From contig CM058239.1 in assembly GCA_030180135.1 (NCBI GenBank), positions 73,663,823 to 73,727,822 of the forward strand: a stretch of DNA of 64,000 nt. The letters run 5' to 3'. The notes under the pieces were generated by a model. That model did no database searches and was not told the DNA's origin. It was given only the letters and a program-made list of their open reading frames with translations. The position numbers were made by a program, and so were the translations under genes. Numbering within the stretch: position 1 is the stretch's first letter; each line of letters begins with the position of its first letter. Of the stretch, positions 22,263-34,510 are shown piece by piece. This DNA is from Orychophragmus violaceus (Eukaryota; Streptophyta; Magnoliopsida; Brassicales; Brassicaceae).

Positions 22263-25200
22263 GCACTCAGCAACAGTAGAAGGTTGAAGCAAGGGCAAGT
22301 AGAGTTGCGGGTTGGCAATGGAGCGAAGGTTCCAGCACTGGCCGTTGGCACTTACTTGTTATCTTTACCTTCTGGATTGATTTTAGAACTTGAGAATTGT
22401 TATTTTGTACCTGCTATAAGCAGAAATATCATTTCAGTTTCATTATTGGATTTACAAGGATTTGATTTTTCTATTAAGAATAAATTGTGTTCCTTTAATC
22501 TCAATGATATGTTCTATGGCTGTGCCCCTCTTATTAATGGGCTGTACATGCTGGATCAATCTACTCCAGTATATAACATTAATACAAAACGGTTCAAATC
22601 TAACGAAGAAAATGAAACGTTTCTCTGGCATTGTCGTTTGGGGCACATTAGTGAGAAACGCGTCAAGAGGCTCCATTCAAAATGGACTCTTGGGCTCATT
22701 TGACTTTGAGTCTTGTGAGCAATGCGAATCTTGCCTAATGGGCAAAATGACACGGGCCCCTTTTAATAAACCCACAGAAAGGGCCAGTGAACTATTGGGC
22801 CTGATACATACTGACGTGTGTGGCCCAATGTCCACAAATGCTAGAGGAAACTATCAGTACTTCATTACATTCACTGATGATTTCAGTAGATATGGATATG
22901 TCTACTTGATGAAACATAAGTCGGAAACCTTTGAGAAGTTCAAAGAATTCCAGAATGAAGTACAGAACCAGCTTGGTAAAAGTATTAAGGCTCTTCGGTC
23001 GGACCGAGGAGGAGAATACTTGAGCCAGGAATTCCGTGATCATCTGAGTGAGTGTGGGATCATCTCCCAACTCACACCTCCTGGAACACCTCAGTGGAAT
23101 GGTGTGTCTGAGAGAAGGAATCAGACATTGTTAGATATGGTCCGATCCATGATGAGTCACACAGACCTTCCTATATCCCTTTGGGGATATGCTTTGCTGA
23201 CCGCAACGTTCACACTGAACAGAGTGCCATCAAAAGCAGTAGCAAAGACACCATATGAATTATGGACTGGAAAGGCTCCAGTAATGTCTTTTCTCAGAAT
23301 TTGGGGTTGTGAAGCCTATGTCAAAAGATTAATCTCAGACAAGCTTACACCAAAATCTGACAAGTGCTACTTCATTGGTTATCCTAGGGATACCAAGGCT
23401 TATTACTTCTATCTGCGATCCGAGAACAAGATCTTTGTTGCTCGGGATTGTACTTTTCTTGAGAGGGAATTTCTCTCTAAGAAAGATAGTGGGAGTAAGG
23501 TACAACTTGATGAAATTCAAGAAGGACAGGAACCTGTTCAACCTAATGAGGAAGAACAGCAGGATGAATTACATGAAGTTGTAATAGAACCTGAACCTGA
23601 AGTACCTGAAGTTCGAAGATCCGGAAGGATCCGTCACGAACCCGATAGATATCAGGGATTCCTCGTGACTAATTGCCATGATCTTTTGATCATTGACGGT
23701 GATGAACCCTCGAACTTTGCAGAAGCCATGATAGGCCCTGACTCCTTAAAGTGGCGTGAAGCCACTGAATCCGAGATGGACTCCATGTCTGTCAACCGAG
23801 TGTTTTCACTGGTTGACTTACCCGCTGGTGCTAAAGCCATCGAGTGTAAATGGATCTTCAAGAAGAAGATTTACATGGATGGAAATGTCCAGATTTACAA
23901 GGCCAGGTTGGTGGCAAAAGGTTTCAAACAAATTCATGGTATAGACTATGATGAAACCTATTCACCAGTGGCCATGATGAAATCAATTCGGATTCTCCTA
24001 GCAACTGCCGCTTATTATGATTATGAGATTTGGCAGATGGATGTGAAAACCGCCTTCCTGAATGGAATCTTGGAGGAGGATGTGTATATGACACAGCCTG
24101 ACGGTTACATTGATCCTAAGAATGCTGGGAAAGTATGCAAACTTCATAAATCCATTTATGGATTGAAGCAAGCATCCAGGAGTTGGAATCTTCGTTTTGA
24201 TGAGGCAATAAAGAATTTTGACTTCATCAGAAACAAGGAAGAACAATGTGTGTATAAGAAAACTAGTGGGAGCAAAGTGGCGTTTCTTATCCTATATGTC
24301 GATGACATATTGCTTCTTGGAAATGATATTCCAATGCTGAAGTCTGTTAAAGACTGGCTGGGAAGTTGTTTTTCCATGAAGGACATGGGTGAAGCCGCGT
24401 ATGTTCTTGGAATCCGAATCTTTAGAGACAGATCTAAAAGGCTGATTGGACTTTGTCAAGATTCTTATATAGACAAAATCCTGCATCGATTCGGAATGGA
24501 TAAATCCAAGAAGGGATTCACGCCAATGATACATGGTGCTACACTAAGCAAGACTCAGTGTCCTAAAACACCTGATGAGCTTAAGCACATGAGTAGGATA
24601 CCTTATGCTTCGTCTATAGGATCTATCATGTATGCCATGATCTGTACTCGTCCTGATGTTGCTTATGCACTAAGCATGACGAGTAGGTACCAGTCTAATC
24701 CAGGTGAGAATCACTGGATTGCCGTAAAGAATATCCTGAAGTATTTGAGGAATACTAAGGATAAGTTCTTGGTTTACGGAGGAAGTGAAGTGCTTGAAAT
24801 GAGTGGATTCACGGATGCAAGTTTTCAGACAGATAAAGATGATTTCCGGTCACAGTCTGGTTACATCTTCTGTCTGAATGGCGGTGCAGTAAGTTGGAAG
24901 AGCTCCAAGCAGAGCACCGTGGCAGATTCCACAACTGAAGCTGAATACATCGCTGCTTCAGAAGCTGCGAAGGAAGGAGTTTGGATAAGGAACTTCATGA
25001 TTGAACTCGGTGTATTCCCAAATGCCACTGAGCCTCTAACACTGTATTGTGACAACAATGGTGCAATTGCTCAAGCTAAGGAACCGAGACATCATCAGAA
25101 ATCAAAACATAATATGAGAAGGTATCACCTGATTCGTGATATAGTGAATAGAGGTGAAGTGATGGTCAACAGAGTTCCCACTGATGAGAACGTGGCTGAC

Positions 25201-25278
25201 CCGTTGACAAAGCCACTCCCGAATCCTAAGCACGAGTTGCATACTGCTGCTGTAGGAATTAGAGATATTCAAATGTAA
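22263..25278 (+). pseudogene. Copia I pol: integrase, RT, RNase H
   Basis: After the TAG the frame continues through the gag-pre-integrase domain (HCRLGHISEKRVKRLHS). It then shifts by one base in an A-run near 22679-22682. The long frame to 25278 holds integrase (LIHTDVCGPM; LRSDRGGEYLS; TPQWNGVSERRN), RT (IECKWIFKKK; YDETYSPVAMM; DVKTAFLNG; active site YVDDILLLGND at about 24295-24327) and RNase H (DSTTEAEYIAASEAAKEG). It ends with VADPLTKPLPNPKHEL. All catalytic signatures are present; only the small lesions upstream block a full polyprotein. Confidence 0.9.
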
Positions 25279-26109
25279 TCTCTTTTTGAGTGGGAGTTAT
25301 GAGGGCTTTATTTTAGTTATTTTGATTGGTTCATGTAAACATTTTAATGTTAATGAAATTTTATTTCTGGATTATTTTTAACTGTGATATAAAATAATCG
25401 TTCCAAAATGATTCATGTCGTAATATATGGGCCATCGAAGTACATGAGAAAGACTTGATCATGAAACCCCATATTTAACGAAATGACATAAATCATAGTG
25501 TCCATAGTCGAAGGTTGTTGAAATTGGAACACCAACAACCACTTGAGACTAGAGTGTGTTGAGACTTATGACCAAGTTTCATGGGTCATGGATGCGCGGC
25601 ATCAAAGTCAACACATAGGTATATGTAGGGAGCATATGACCGGACATGGCCCGCTGATGAGAACTCTACAAGATATTGATATCTGTGTCATAAAAGGTTC
25701 TCATTTACGACTATAGAGTATAGTCCTTAGACCTGAGTTCGCATGCATGTGGCTGCACATGGATTGATGCGCTTTGATCATTGTCTAACGCTGTTTCGTA
25801 ACTGGGAGCTATAAGGACCTTGGTTGGGTGTATTATAAAGTGTGTAGTTCATAGTGATGGAACAAGATGGGATTTGTCCCTGCCGTTTAACGGAGGTAAT
25901 ATCTCTAGGCCAATCGGAGACTTGATAGCTGGTAAGAGAGTGGCCACTCCCAAACGGACTTGCCCAAGTCGTTTGCATTGTCAGTATCAAATCTGGTCCG
26001 ATGAACATGGTCTGGCTATATAAGGATGACACGCATCTTGCCTTATGCCAGATCGAGATATTGAGACAAAAGGATTAGGGAATGTAGAATTCCAGTACAA
26101 GTGGGAGAT
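25279..26109 (+). other. 3' untranslated region and polypurine tract of copia I
   Basis: No supported ORF. It ends with AAGTGGGAGAT directly before the 3' LTR, the usual copia polypurine tract. A GAAACCCCATAT block and an ACGACTATAGAGTATAGTCC block recur in the 3' region of copia G (37120-37400). Confidence 0.7.
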
Positions 26110-26749
26110 TGTTGGGAATGTCCTGAAATCTACTGTGCTATCTCTAGAAAGTATGATAAGTGTCGAGATCAGACATAAGTCATAAATACTGGGAGGTCAT
26201 GATGACTTGCTAGAGCCCGCTCTTGATCTATAAGTTGAGTACTTATTACCAGTATTGTATGATCCCAAAGGGTCACACACCATAGCTAACGGGAAAGTTA
26301 AAAAGGAATTAATACAGTAAGATGCAAGACATTTACTGTATTTGTACAGAGAATTGGGCCAGACAAAATACAGTCTTTTTGTCTGATTTGGGTCTTGGGC
26401 CCAAAAGCCTGATAAGCCATTAGTTTAATTACTTGGGCCCATATAAGGAAAGAGGGGCGCCAGTTAGCCTAAGCTTCTGCGATTTTAGGTCTGGCCGTCC
26501 TCCTCTCTCTCTGTTGTTCCAGCTTGGTCTAGCAGCCTGATCCAGTAGCTTGTAAGCGTGTGGATACCTAGGAGGAGCCGGTAATCATCAGCTCTTGCAG
26601 ATCTCGATATTCCCTTGATCAATCCGCTGCAATCATAAGGTAATGATCCTGATCTGTTTATGATTCAACTGCAAATCACCTAGATCCTAGTTGATTATGT
26701 GATAGGTTGTAATCTGATAATTAAACCTATGCACCAACATAATCCCACA
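26110..26749 (+). repeat. 3' LTR of copia I
   Basis: 640 bp. By eye it differs from the 5' LTR only at the G/A in CCTGRTCTG and the A/C in TATGMACC. Confidence 0.93.
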
Positions 26750-27463
26750 CACACCTCTGAAGAAAATGCCCAGCAGCTGAACTTCAGAGAATCCATGATG
26801 AGGACAGTCTCGTTGGTACATCTTAAACCTCACCCAAGCAGCTTTAAGAGGCTCTGTAGGTCCCTGAGTGAATGTCAGAAGGTCATGTCTGAGCTGATCG
26901 GAGCGAGCATCATCATAGAACTGCCTCAAGAACTCTCTCTTCACTGCATCCCAAGTGGTTAGCTTCCCTGGTGGAAGTTGCTTAAGCCAAGCTGCAGCCT
27001 CTCCAGCGAGAGAGTATGGGAAGAGTTTGAGATGAAGAAAGTCATAACCCACTCCATTGTGCTTCATCCCAGTGACGAAGGCTACAAAATCCTCAATGTG
27101 ATCCATTGGCTGCTCATGAGGAAGGCCATGGAAAGGATGTTGCCTCACAAGTGCATAATATGCAGTCTTAAGCTCGAACTCATTCCTTTCAATTGGAGGG
27201 GGCACAATCGCAGACCTATTTGCGTAGAACTCACCAGGTCTGTTGTAGTCAGCAAGAGTCCTCTCAGCTGGAGGATTAGGTGGCGGATTAGGCTGTCCAT
27301 TAGCTCCAGGATTAACCATCTGCCTTTCACCTTGAGGCTGCTCAGGTTCGGGGATCACATTCCCTTGGGCATCAATCCTTTGTCCCTGAGCATTGTAGGC
27401 ATTGTTCTGCGGGTCTCTCAGAACACCTTAAACATTTGGTATCAAAATCAATCGATTCATCAT
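26750..27463 (-). pseudogene. RT-less Athila-like gag, copy 1, N-terminal part
   Basis: N-terminal third of the gag split by copia I. Likely start at 27463. A stop (TAA) follows after 12 codons, then the frame is open to the copia insertion point. It reads ERTLADYNRPGEFYANRSAI, a YALVRQHPFHGLPHEQPMDH block, LAGEAAAWLKQLPPGKLTTW, FLRQFYDDARSDQLRHD, EPLKAAWVRFKMYQRDCPHH and LGIFFRGV, where it is cut. The gene resumes at 19079. This is the classic Athila gag core, better preserved than in Athila-1. Confidence 0.82.
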
Positions 27464-27671
27464 CCTTGAAGTTTTCTAAGCCTTTTTTGTTGTTCTCTCA
27501 AGTCTAGCAAGCTGTCGAGCGACACTGATTGATGTCGGTCGACACTGAGTGTACCTGTTGATTCCTGCAGCAACAAAACAAGCAAGACAAGAGAAAATGT
27601 CAGTAACAATGAAAATAAAAAACGACTTAGTCTAAATTCTAGAACAAAATTTATTGGCGAACTCAAATGAG

Positions 27672-27689
27672 TCCCCGGCAACGGCGCCA
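27672..27689 (-). promoter_or_regulatory. Primer binding site, tRNA-Asp type, perfect
   Basis: Minus strand TGGCGCCGTTGCCGGGGA, an exact complement of the plant tRNA-Asp 3' end as I remember it. It lies beside LTR B. Confidence 0.88.
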
Positions 27690-27696
27690 AAAACCT

Positions 27697-28839
27697 TATA
27701 TGTCAAGAAATATCCCTATTCTACTGCAAGTGCACAGTTATGTGATTGTAGTATAAAGAGTATCGTATCCACAAGGACTCAAGCTTCACTTAATAGATTA
27801 TAAGCCTTCAAAATTAGCTAAATCAATCAAGAGAAAACAGAAGACAATGCAAGTAAACTAAAGGTTTGTTTCGATGGGAGAAAGACGCTAGACTCAGGGT
27901 GTTCTCAGGAAATCAAGCAATGCCAGACACTTAGCTAATCATGATTCAAGTTAAGCACAGGTTCAAGACAATGTATAATAATCCAACTCTCGCTGCGATA
28001 ACTATCTATGTCTAGCAACCTAACGATTCAAATCTCTTTGCAATCTTAGAGTTCTAGACAAGCATTAATAGCAAGTTCTTAAGTTCACAATTCTTCTAAA
28101 CCAAATCTCTTTGCATCTAGTCAAATTGCTCACACTAAGTTCCTTTAGATTATAATTCACACTCTCGTGCCAAATTAACAATCTAAGATCTGATCAGTCC
28201 AGAATTCAGTATTAATCTCAACTTAGGTGATGAACAGATAGATTTAGAATCCTAATCATTCAGTGATCTAACAAGGCATGAAATCCCTATGAGAATCCCT
28301 AAATCTAACTAAGTTTACTACTCAGACATGATATCAAATGAACAACACATGCTTAAATAGAAAATAAGACTGAATAGATAAAAACAGGGGTTCAAAATCC
28401 TTCTCTCAAAGGTTACAAGTAGCAAGAACAGCCCCCAGCTAAAATCTCTCAATCTCCAGAACAAAACCAAGAAGAAAGAACAAGAGATACGAGTTTCTGC
28501 TCAAAAACCTAATTAAAAAACCACTAAACACGTTCTAGGGCTAAATTAGAATTACGAAAACTTCTGGGGCAACTTTGCAATTCTTCAAAAGACGTCTTCA
28601 ACTCTCTGTCGCCATCAGTGTCGACCGACACTAAGGTAAGTGTCGGTCGACATCTCCTCGTGGTCGAGACACCAACTTCAGTTCGTTGCAAAAATCACCA
28701 GAAACGTCCCAAAACTCTGCTCTTCGCTCCAAACGCAAGCTTACCTGTAAAGGACTCGATAGACTCGAAAAACCAGGTTAAAGACTCAATATATACAATT
28801 ATATCATGGTTTAAAACCTAGAAAAACCATGATATATAA
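27697..28839 (-). repeat. LTR B, shared by two Athila-like internal regions
   Basis: About 1143 bp. On its left is the primer site and gag of one element; on its right is the 3' internal region of another. It therefore serves as 5' LTR on one side and 3' LTR on the other, as expected after unequal recombination. The motif pair at 28618 and 28640 ends about 186 bp from the terminus. Confidence 0.85.
28618..28653. repeat. Palindromic motif pair in LTR B
   Basis: GTGTCGACCGACAC at 28618 and GTGTCGGTCGACAT at 28640, 22 bp apart. Confidence 0.8.
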
Positions 28840-30115
28840 GAAAGAGGTTTGAAAACTCAGAAACTCATTTCGTCTTAGGAACATTCACATTCACATTCAC
28901 TTAGTAAACCACTGAAAACATTCCTACAGAGATCAAGACCACAATGTACTTCCCCCACACTTAGCAACTGTCCCAAGTAAACTCCACAATCTAGACAGAG
29001 CATTCAAATTCACCACAATAACTTCTGTATGCAATTAAGTGCGGTCTCACAGAGGGAGTATCGATCAGAGGACACATGGACTCAACTCATTCAGTACCTG
29101 ACCACCAAACTGTCGGTTTCTGGTTCCTTTTTTTCCCTTTCTCCTTTAGCACTGATTTTTCTCCACTGGGTATCATTTTATTTTTTCTATCAGTGCTCTT
29201 CCCTTTTTATTCGGGGTGTAACTTTGGACATGTTTCCATGGATGCACAGGAGGTAATAGTGGTCTCTACCACTCCCGTGACCACTTCGAAGCTACTAGCT
29301 TATCCGCAGTTTTAATCTCTTTTTTTTTTTTTTTACTTTCAAGGGAGGGGAAAATCAGAAACCATATTTAGACAGGATCATAGGCTTTGTCAAACACATC
29401 AGAGGAATCCGATCCAGAGATACCAAGCCCCTAAGTGAGAAAATTCAGTCAGGATTAGAGGTGAAGTTAGTGATGGATCCTCTGAATAGCTGAGAAGATA
29501 TGGTTGTCCTTGGTAGGTTGATCCGTGTTGGGTTTTCTAACAGTCATATAGCTAGTGCAAGTCTGTCCAATGGTCCCTTAGTTCCTGTTCCAGCGAAACA
29601 TTTCCTCGAAAAATCACAGTTTCATACCAATTTTGACTCAATAAAACAATTTTGAAAACCAAAGAAAAACAAGGAGTGACACTAAGAAAACAGAACACAA
29701 TGTCAGTTACCACATCCCCCACACTTAAACTGCACTGTCCCAGTGCAATCGCAGCTTGGGTTCAGAAGAAATTGATCCAGAACTGTAGAGTGATTGAGTC
29801 AAAATTACGAACCTGAATAAGATCAGTGTCGACCGATACCAAGGTGAGTGTCGACCGACACTGAGGTCGTATGATCATACACAGCTTGTGAAATGAAGCT
29901 CTTGTTTAAGTTAATGAGTTAGCACTCAATTTGTCACCTGTTAACTGCGTTAGAACACTAAAAAAATCATATCAGAAGCAACAATGGTAGTGTATAAACT
30001 CAAATAATCAAGGTTCCAGACAGACATGACCAACAGACTGACCCAAAAGAAACATCAAAATGACTCAAGGGAAAAAGAAAAGGAAAACAAACCCAGAATC
30101 AGCAGCAGCAAGTGC
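28840..30115 (-). other. Athila-like 3' untranslated region
   Basis: No gene. It is homologous to 54863-55605, which sits next to LTR D in the same orientation. It contains a T-run (29321-29335) and a palindromic motif pair at 29826 and 29848 (22 bp apart). Confidence 0.65.
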
Positions 30116-30730
30116 CTAGAAGACTGGAGAGTCCTCATCATCCATCTCTTCGGAGTCAGCAGTCTCCTCTATGTCCTCATCCTCTGAGCTCACATGTACA
30201 GGTGATGGCGCAGGTGCGCGACGTCGTGGCTGCGGGTGGTGAACGCGTTGTGAGCGTTGGCAGGACATGCGGTGAACCTTCTTCCAAATCCATTTGAGTA
30301 CACTTGCTGCCCACTTCTGAAATTGCCCAGGTGGCATGTCTTCTGCTGGTACAAGAGGGTCTGGGAACCCATAAGTCTCATCAGGATCGTCAGCAGGAAC
30401 TGCATCGTGCTCAGCAGCAGAAGCAGAAGCTCCAGAAGTTGCACCTCTAAGCACGGTAGAGCGACGCGGAACAGCTCGACAAAGCTCTACGTTGGGCTGG
30501 AAGGAGAGTGAAAGAGGCTCATTCGTGATGCATGTAAGCTTGGTCTCCTGGAGAGGAAAGAGGCGCTCAACGCCAGATGTATCAGTGAAATGCCACATGA
30601 ACTGTCTCCCACTGACGTCTCCCTTGATCCATTGCATGCTCTTCAGATGTGTAAAGTCCATGGTGGACTTCTTGGTGCATATGGACATCTGACTCCTGTC
30701 GATCCCAAAGTGGTCAAAAATGGGAGTTAA
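30116..30730 (-). pseudogene. Athila-type downstream ORF, C-terminal part
   Basis: C-terminal part of the ORF located between the gag-protease tail and the 3' LTR. Its N-terminal part is at 44537-45459. Reads FTHLKSMQWIKGDVSGRQF, a DIS-type FTDTSGVERLFPLQE block, then an Arg-rich stretch (HHPQPRRRAPAPSP) and an acidic C-terminus (SEDEDIEETADSEEMDDEDS). The frame is open from 30730 to the stop and is in phase with the part beyond the inserted long-LTR element. Position matches the Athila-specific ORF in this lineage. The function of that protein is not established, and I see no convincing membrane segment here to support an envelope role. Confidence 0.6.
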
Positions 30731-31759
30731 TGTGAAGCCCTGACCCGGCCACCCTAGGCCGCGGTCGATGCGTTCCAGTGGTCAGGCCAAACCCCGGCCT
30801 GAACCTCCCTAAATTCTGTCCTATTTTAAATTTTTCCTTTTAGGACAAGTATTCCTCGGATCTTTCTATTGACTTCTAGTCTTAGATCCTTCATACTTAA
30901 TATTACGCAACGGAAATCCTTAACATTTACATCGTTCTTCTAAGAACGATCCATCCAAGAACCTCTTATGATCTTATTTAGTTTTCTTAAAACTCTTTCG
31001 AGGTTCCGTTCTTATCTATCCATTTTAACAACCTAAGTCTTTTACTTAGTTTGTTCCATTCAACTATTTCCTTCTATCCATACTTTAGATCATTCGAGTA
31101 CTTAAACTCGTACCTTAGCCTTTTAGGTTAAGTCGGTGTGAAGCTAGCTTAGCGTCCAACTTAACTCGTTCATTCATCGAACTCCTAGAACACGCCCCCT
31201 TTGTACTTAGTCATTCAACCAACCATCCCCACATGACCGTGTACAAAAGAGGTCTTCTAGTTTCTTCCTTGACCACCATTTGATCTCACTCGTTCCTTTG
31301 CTTGTTTCCCATTATCATTCGCCGTCTTGACTTATCCATGTTTTGCTTCCTGCATCTTGACCTTTAGACCGACCCAAGTCCTTAGGAAGATCAGCTCGTG
31401 TCCGGATGTTGACTCAGGTCGAATCATGTCCTGATCACTTCACTGATTTCCCTTAGTATCGTCGAACATTGCGTTCGGTGCAAGGTTGGAATTGTTGGGA
31501 TTATGTCCTGAAATCACATTGTACTCACCTAGAGATAGTTGTATTGTCGAGATCGGACAATTCATGTGATACTGGGTAGTCATAATGTTTTGCTAGAAAC
31601 CGCTTATGACAAATGAGTTGTAACTCATTTCCAGTATCGTGTGAACCTACAGGGTCACACACCTAAGCAAGTTGGACATACTTCGTATGGGATTGATCAT
31701 TGGCATATGGTCTGGTCGATGTGTATTGGATACACATCGAATATGAGTTTTGATGAGGT

Positions 31760-31838
31760 GTGTCGATCGACACCATTGGGTGCGTCGGTCGACACAGTAT
31801 GTGTGTCGATCGACACCACTAAGTGTGTCGGTCGACAC
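31760..31838. repeat. Four-motif palindrome array in copia G 5' LTR
   Basis: 14-mers start at 31760, 31782, 31803 and 31825 (spacing 22, 21, 22). Centres alternate GATC, GGTC, GATC, GGTC. Three have perfect GTGTC/GACAC arms; the second begins GCGTC. Confidence 0.9.
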
Positions 31839-31885
31839 AAGGCCGAAACCGAAACTGATGTTTCGGTTTACGTCGTGGTCGGTAC

Positions 31886-31893
31886 ATATATAA
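31886..31893 (+). promoter_or_regulatory. TATA box of copia G LTR
   Basis: TATATAAG just downstream of the four-motif array; the copy in the 3' LTR is conserved. Confidence 0.6.
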
Positions 31894-32231
31894 GTGATCT
31901 TATGTATTTCGACCTAGACATAGAAGTGAGCCGCCCGAGACAGTGTTTCATCAGAGAGAAAACACAGAAACCTCAAGAACTTAGTTCCCAGGAGATCCGA
32001 GCCCCGGGTACTAGCATCCCGGCGGATTCCAGCTTGTGTGCGTGTGGACTGAAGTAGAGGCGCAGCATCTGAGGCGCTTCAGAGATCTCGTTTATCTGAC
32101 CATCTTCCGCTGCCAATCTCCAGGTAAACATGAGATCAGATCCAGATTCAATTAACTAGACCCTAGATCCTAGGATATCTGGAACCTGACAGCAATTCTG
32201 AATCCGGTAGAATTGGCTCGAAAGTCCAACA

Positions 32232-33713
32232 GTGGTATCAGAGCCTTAGGGTTTTATCATTGAATCAGACCTGTTTATTGAATTTGATGATTTAGATTCG
32301 CAAACTAGGTTGTTTGGTTAGAACAGGTCAGATCCATTTCGATCAAGATCGAGTCTGTGTTTTCGCACAGTGTCGATCGACACAGAACAGCGAAAACGAC
32401 AGATTCGGCGGCTAGGGTTTTTCGCGAAGAAAAACCGAAAGCCTTCTGTGTCGATAGTATCGATCGACACTGTTTGAGTGTCGGTCGACACAGACCTAGC
32501 GAATGGTTAATCGGTTCAATTGGATTGGACCGGTTATCATGCTTGGTTAAGTCCGAATAGATCGGTTTAAATTGGATGAATTGGTTCAATTGGATTGAAC
32601 TGATTATCTCAATTAGCATGAACCGATTGATTAAAATCAGTTTGATTGGATAATATGGTTCAATTGAATTGGAGCGGTTATCGCAATTAGATAAAACTGA
32701 TTAAAACGGTTTAAATTGGATGAATTGATTCAATTGGATTGAACCAGTTATCGCAATTAGTATAAACCGATTTGAATGGTTAAGATCAGTTTGATCTGAT
32801 AAGTCGGTTCAATTGGATTGGACCGGTTATCAAAACTGTTTTCGGTTTAGGTCCATGTCGACCGTCACACATGGGTTGTGTCGATCGACATGACCGGTTC
32901 AATAAACTGGGTTAATTGGATTAATCGGTTATTGAAGTCCGGATAAGTTTGGTGTTGTCGATCGACAGACATAGTCTGCGTCGATCGACACAGAGCTCGA
33001 AATTCTGGTTGTTGAACCTTGAATCTGCAGAAACCAAACCAGACTTAAACCTTGATCAAAGCTTAGCTTCAATATGGTCAACTATCAAGACTCATTTCAT
33101 TGTGTGATGGTCTAGCCAAGAGCTTGGTGTCCACAATTACGTGAGTAAGGCAAGTAATTATGTTAATGGACTTGCAGTGCTTAACATCAACAATTACATG
33201 ACCTAAGAGATTGATATGCTAACCTTTCAGAGTTTAGTTTCCTCAACTAAATATCAAGTAACCTTGATGTCTTGTCCAAATCTTGTCTACTGTCAAGACT
33301 TGTGTCATTTGTTGGATAGCCTTGGAGTCCTTGATATCCACTGCTACATGAGTAAGGCAGGTGATCAGTGATAGACTCGCAGTGCGACTGTCAATGATCA
33401 CAAGACTAAAGAGATTGGTTTACTTGACTGGGCTATCAGAAGTTCTGGGCCCAGAGACATCAGAGTGGATTAGACATAGTTTGTCTCATCCACAACCAAG
33501 AGTTGTACTGGGTACAATTAGCAATGATTTGCTTACCTAGATAACTGAATTTTGGGTGATGACGAGTCGTCCACTTAGATTTTAGTGAAGTATGGATCTT
33601 GGATCATTATATTCATAGAGGAAACATTGTTTGAATATAATGCGAGTTTTCTTATTAGATAAGATTTCTCATCATATACATAACTAAATCATTGTTTTCT
33701 TGGATTTCAGCTT
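32232..33713 (+). other. Primer site and leader of copia G, with repeats
   Basis: Primer site TGGTATCAGAGCC at 32233-32245. The leader holds motif copies at 32368, 32457/32478 (21 bp), 32855/32878 (23 bp) and 32955/32978 (23 bp). Five degenerate copies of a unit built on GGTTCAATTGGATTG start near 32513, 32583, 32658, 32727 and 32806. GGATTTCAG just before the gag ATG resembles a 3' splice site. No ORF is supported. Confidence 0.65.
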
Positions 33714-34510
33714 ATGTCTATGACTACTTTCTCGTTGCGATCCGTCCTTGAGAAGGACAGGTTAAATGGATCCAACTTCCTGGATTGGTATCGGAATCTG
33801 AGATTCATTCTCAAGCAGGAGAGCAAGGACTATGTCCTCGAAAAGGCTCTTCCAGAAATGCTTGGGACCAATCACTCGCATGCAGTGTATAATGCTTGGA
33901 ATAAGCATTATATTGATGTGGTAGACGTGCGTGGTCTGATGTTGGCTACCATGAACTCGGACTTGATGAGTCAATACGAGAACATGGAGTCGCCAATAGA
34001 GATGATCACCAGCCTGAAACTGAAGTTTCAGGATCTGCCACGAGTTGAGAGATTCCAGATGGTGAAGTCTCTCATTGGGTGCAAGCTACCAGAGGATGCT
34101 CCGGTAAGTCCTCATGTCATTAAAATGATGGGTTACATTGATAACCTGGGGAAACTGGAATGTCCTGTCAGCTTAGAGTTGGCCACTGACATCATTCTGC
34201 AGTCACTGCCGTCAAGCTATGATAAGTTCATTAAGAACTATATCAAGAAAGGCTTGACGAAGACGTTGACTGAGCTGCATGGCATGCTCAAGACAGCAGA
34301 GCAAAACATCAAAAAGGGTAAAAGATTTGAGAAATCTTGTGTTGGCAAGGGTAGAGGCAGGGCCGTCCAGATTTGGAATCAGGATAAGCCTGTGTCATCT
34401 TATAAGCCCAAGTGAGGCCCGTCTGGTGTTAGAAAGTGCTTCTACTGCGATGAGTCAGGGCATTGGAAAAGAGATTGCATTAAATTCTTGGAAGATTCAC
34501 AAGAGATGAA
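33714..34510 (+). pseudogene. Copia G gag (stop before zinc knuckle)
   Basis: ATG at 33714, open to a TGA at 34413-34415. Core blocks are FSLRSVLEKDRLNGSNFLDW, YRNLRFILKQESKDYVLEKA and HVIKMMGYIDNLGKLECPVS. The same frame resumes after the TGA with the CCHC knuckle CFYCDESGHWKRDC (about 34438-34479). It is closely related to copia I and copia F gag proteins. The gag is in far better condition than the pol that follows. Confidence 0.85.

Larger units (their letters stand above)
19085..26749 (+). mobile_element. Ty1/copia element I, complete, young
   Basis: Flanked by perfect 5-bp target duplication CACAC (19080-19084, 26750-26754). Both LTRs are 640 bp and differ at only two positions by eye. 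tRNA-iMet-type primer site at 19726-19738, polypurine tract before 26110. Gag, protease, integrase, RT and RNase H are in copia order in one polyprotein. Removing the element and one CACAC matches the uninterrupted paralogue at 50824-50845. Three lesions interrupt the polyprotein, two of them single-base changes in homopolymer runs. Confidence 0.95.
31493..32231 (+). repeat. 5' LTR of copia G
   Basis: 739 bp, TGTTGGGATTATG to AGTCCAACA. Four palindromic motifs lie at 31760-31838. TATATAAG at 31886-31893 follows 48 bp after the last motif, so the motifs occupy a promoter-proximal position. Confidence 0.92.

Noticed and set aside
31760..31838. CRISPR-like or tandem satellite interpretation of the palindrome array
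   Set aside because: Only two to four motifs per array, the 14-bp motifs are separated by 6-9 bp spacers, and they sit inside LTRs of defined elements.
31641..32057. 138-codon frame in the copia G LTR as a gene
   Set aside because: It lies in the LTR, spans the motif array and TATA box, and the 3' LTR version differs by frameshift.
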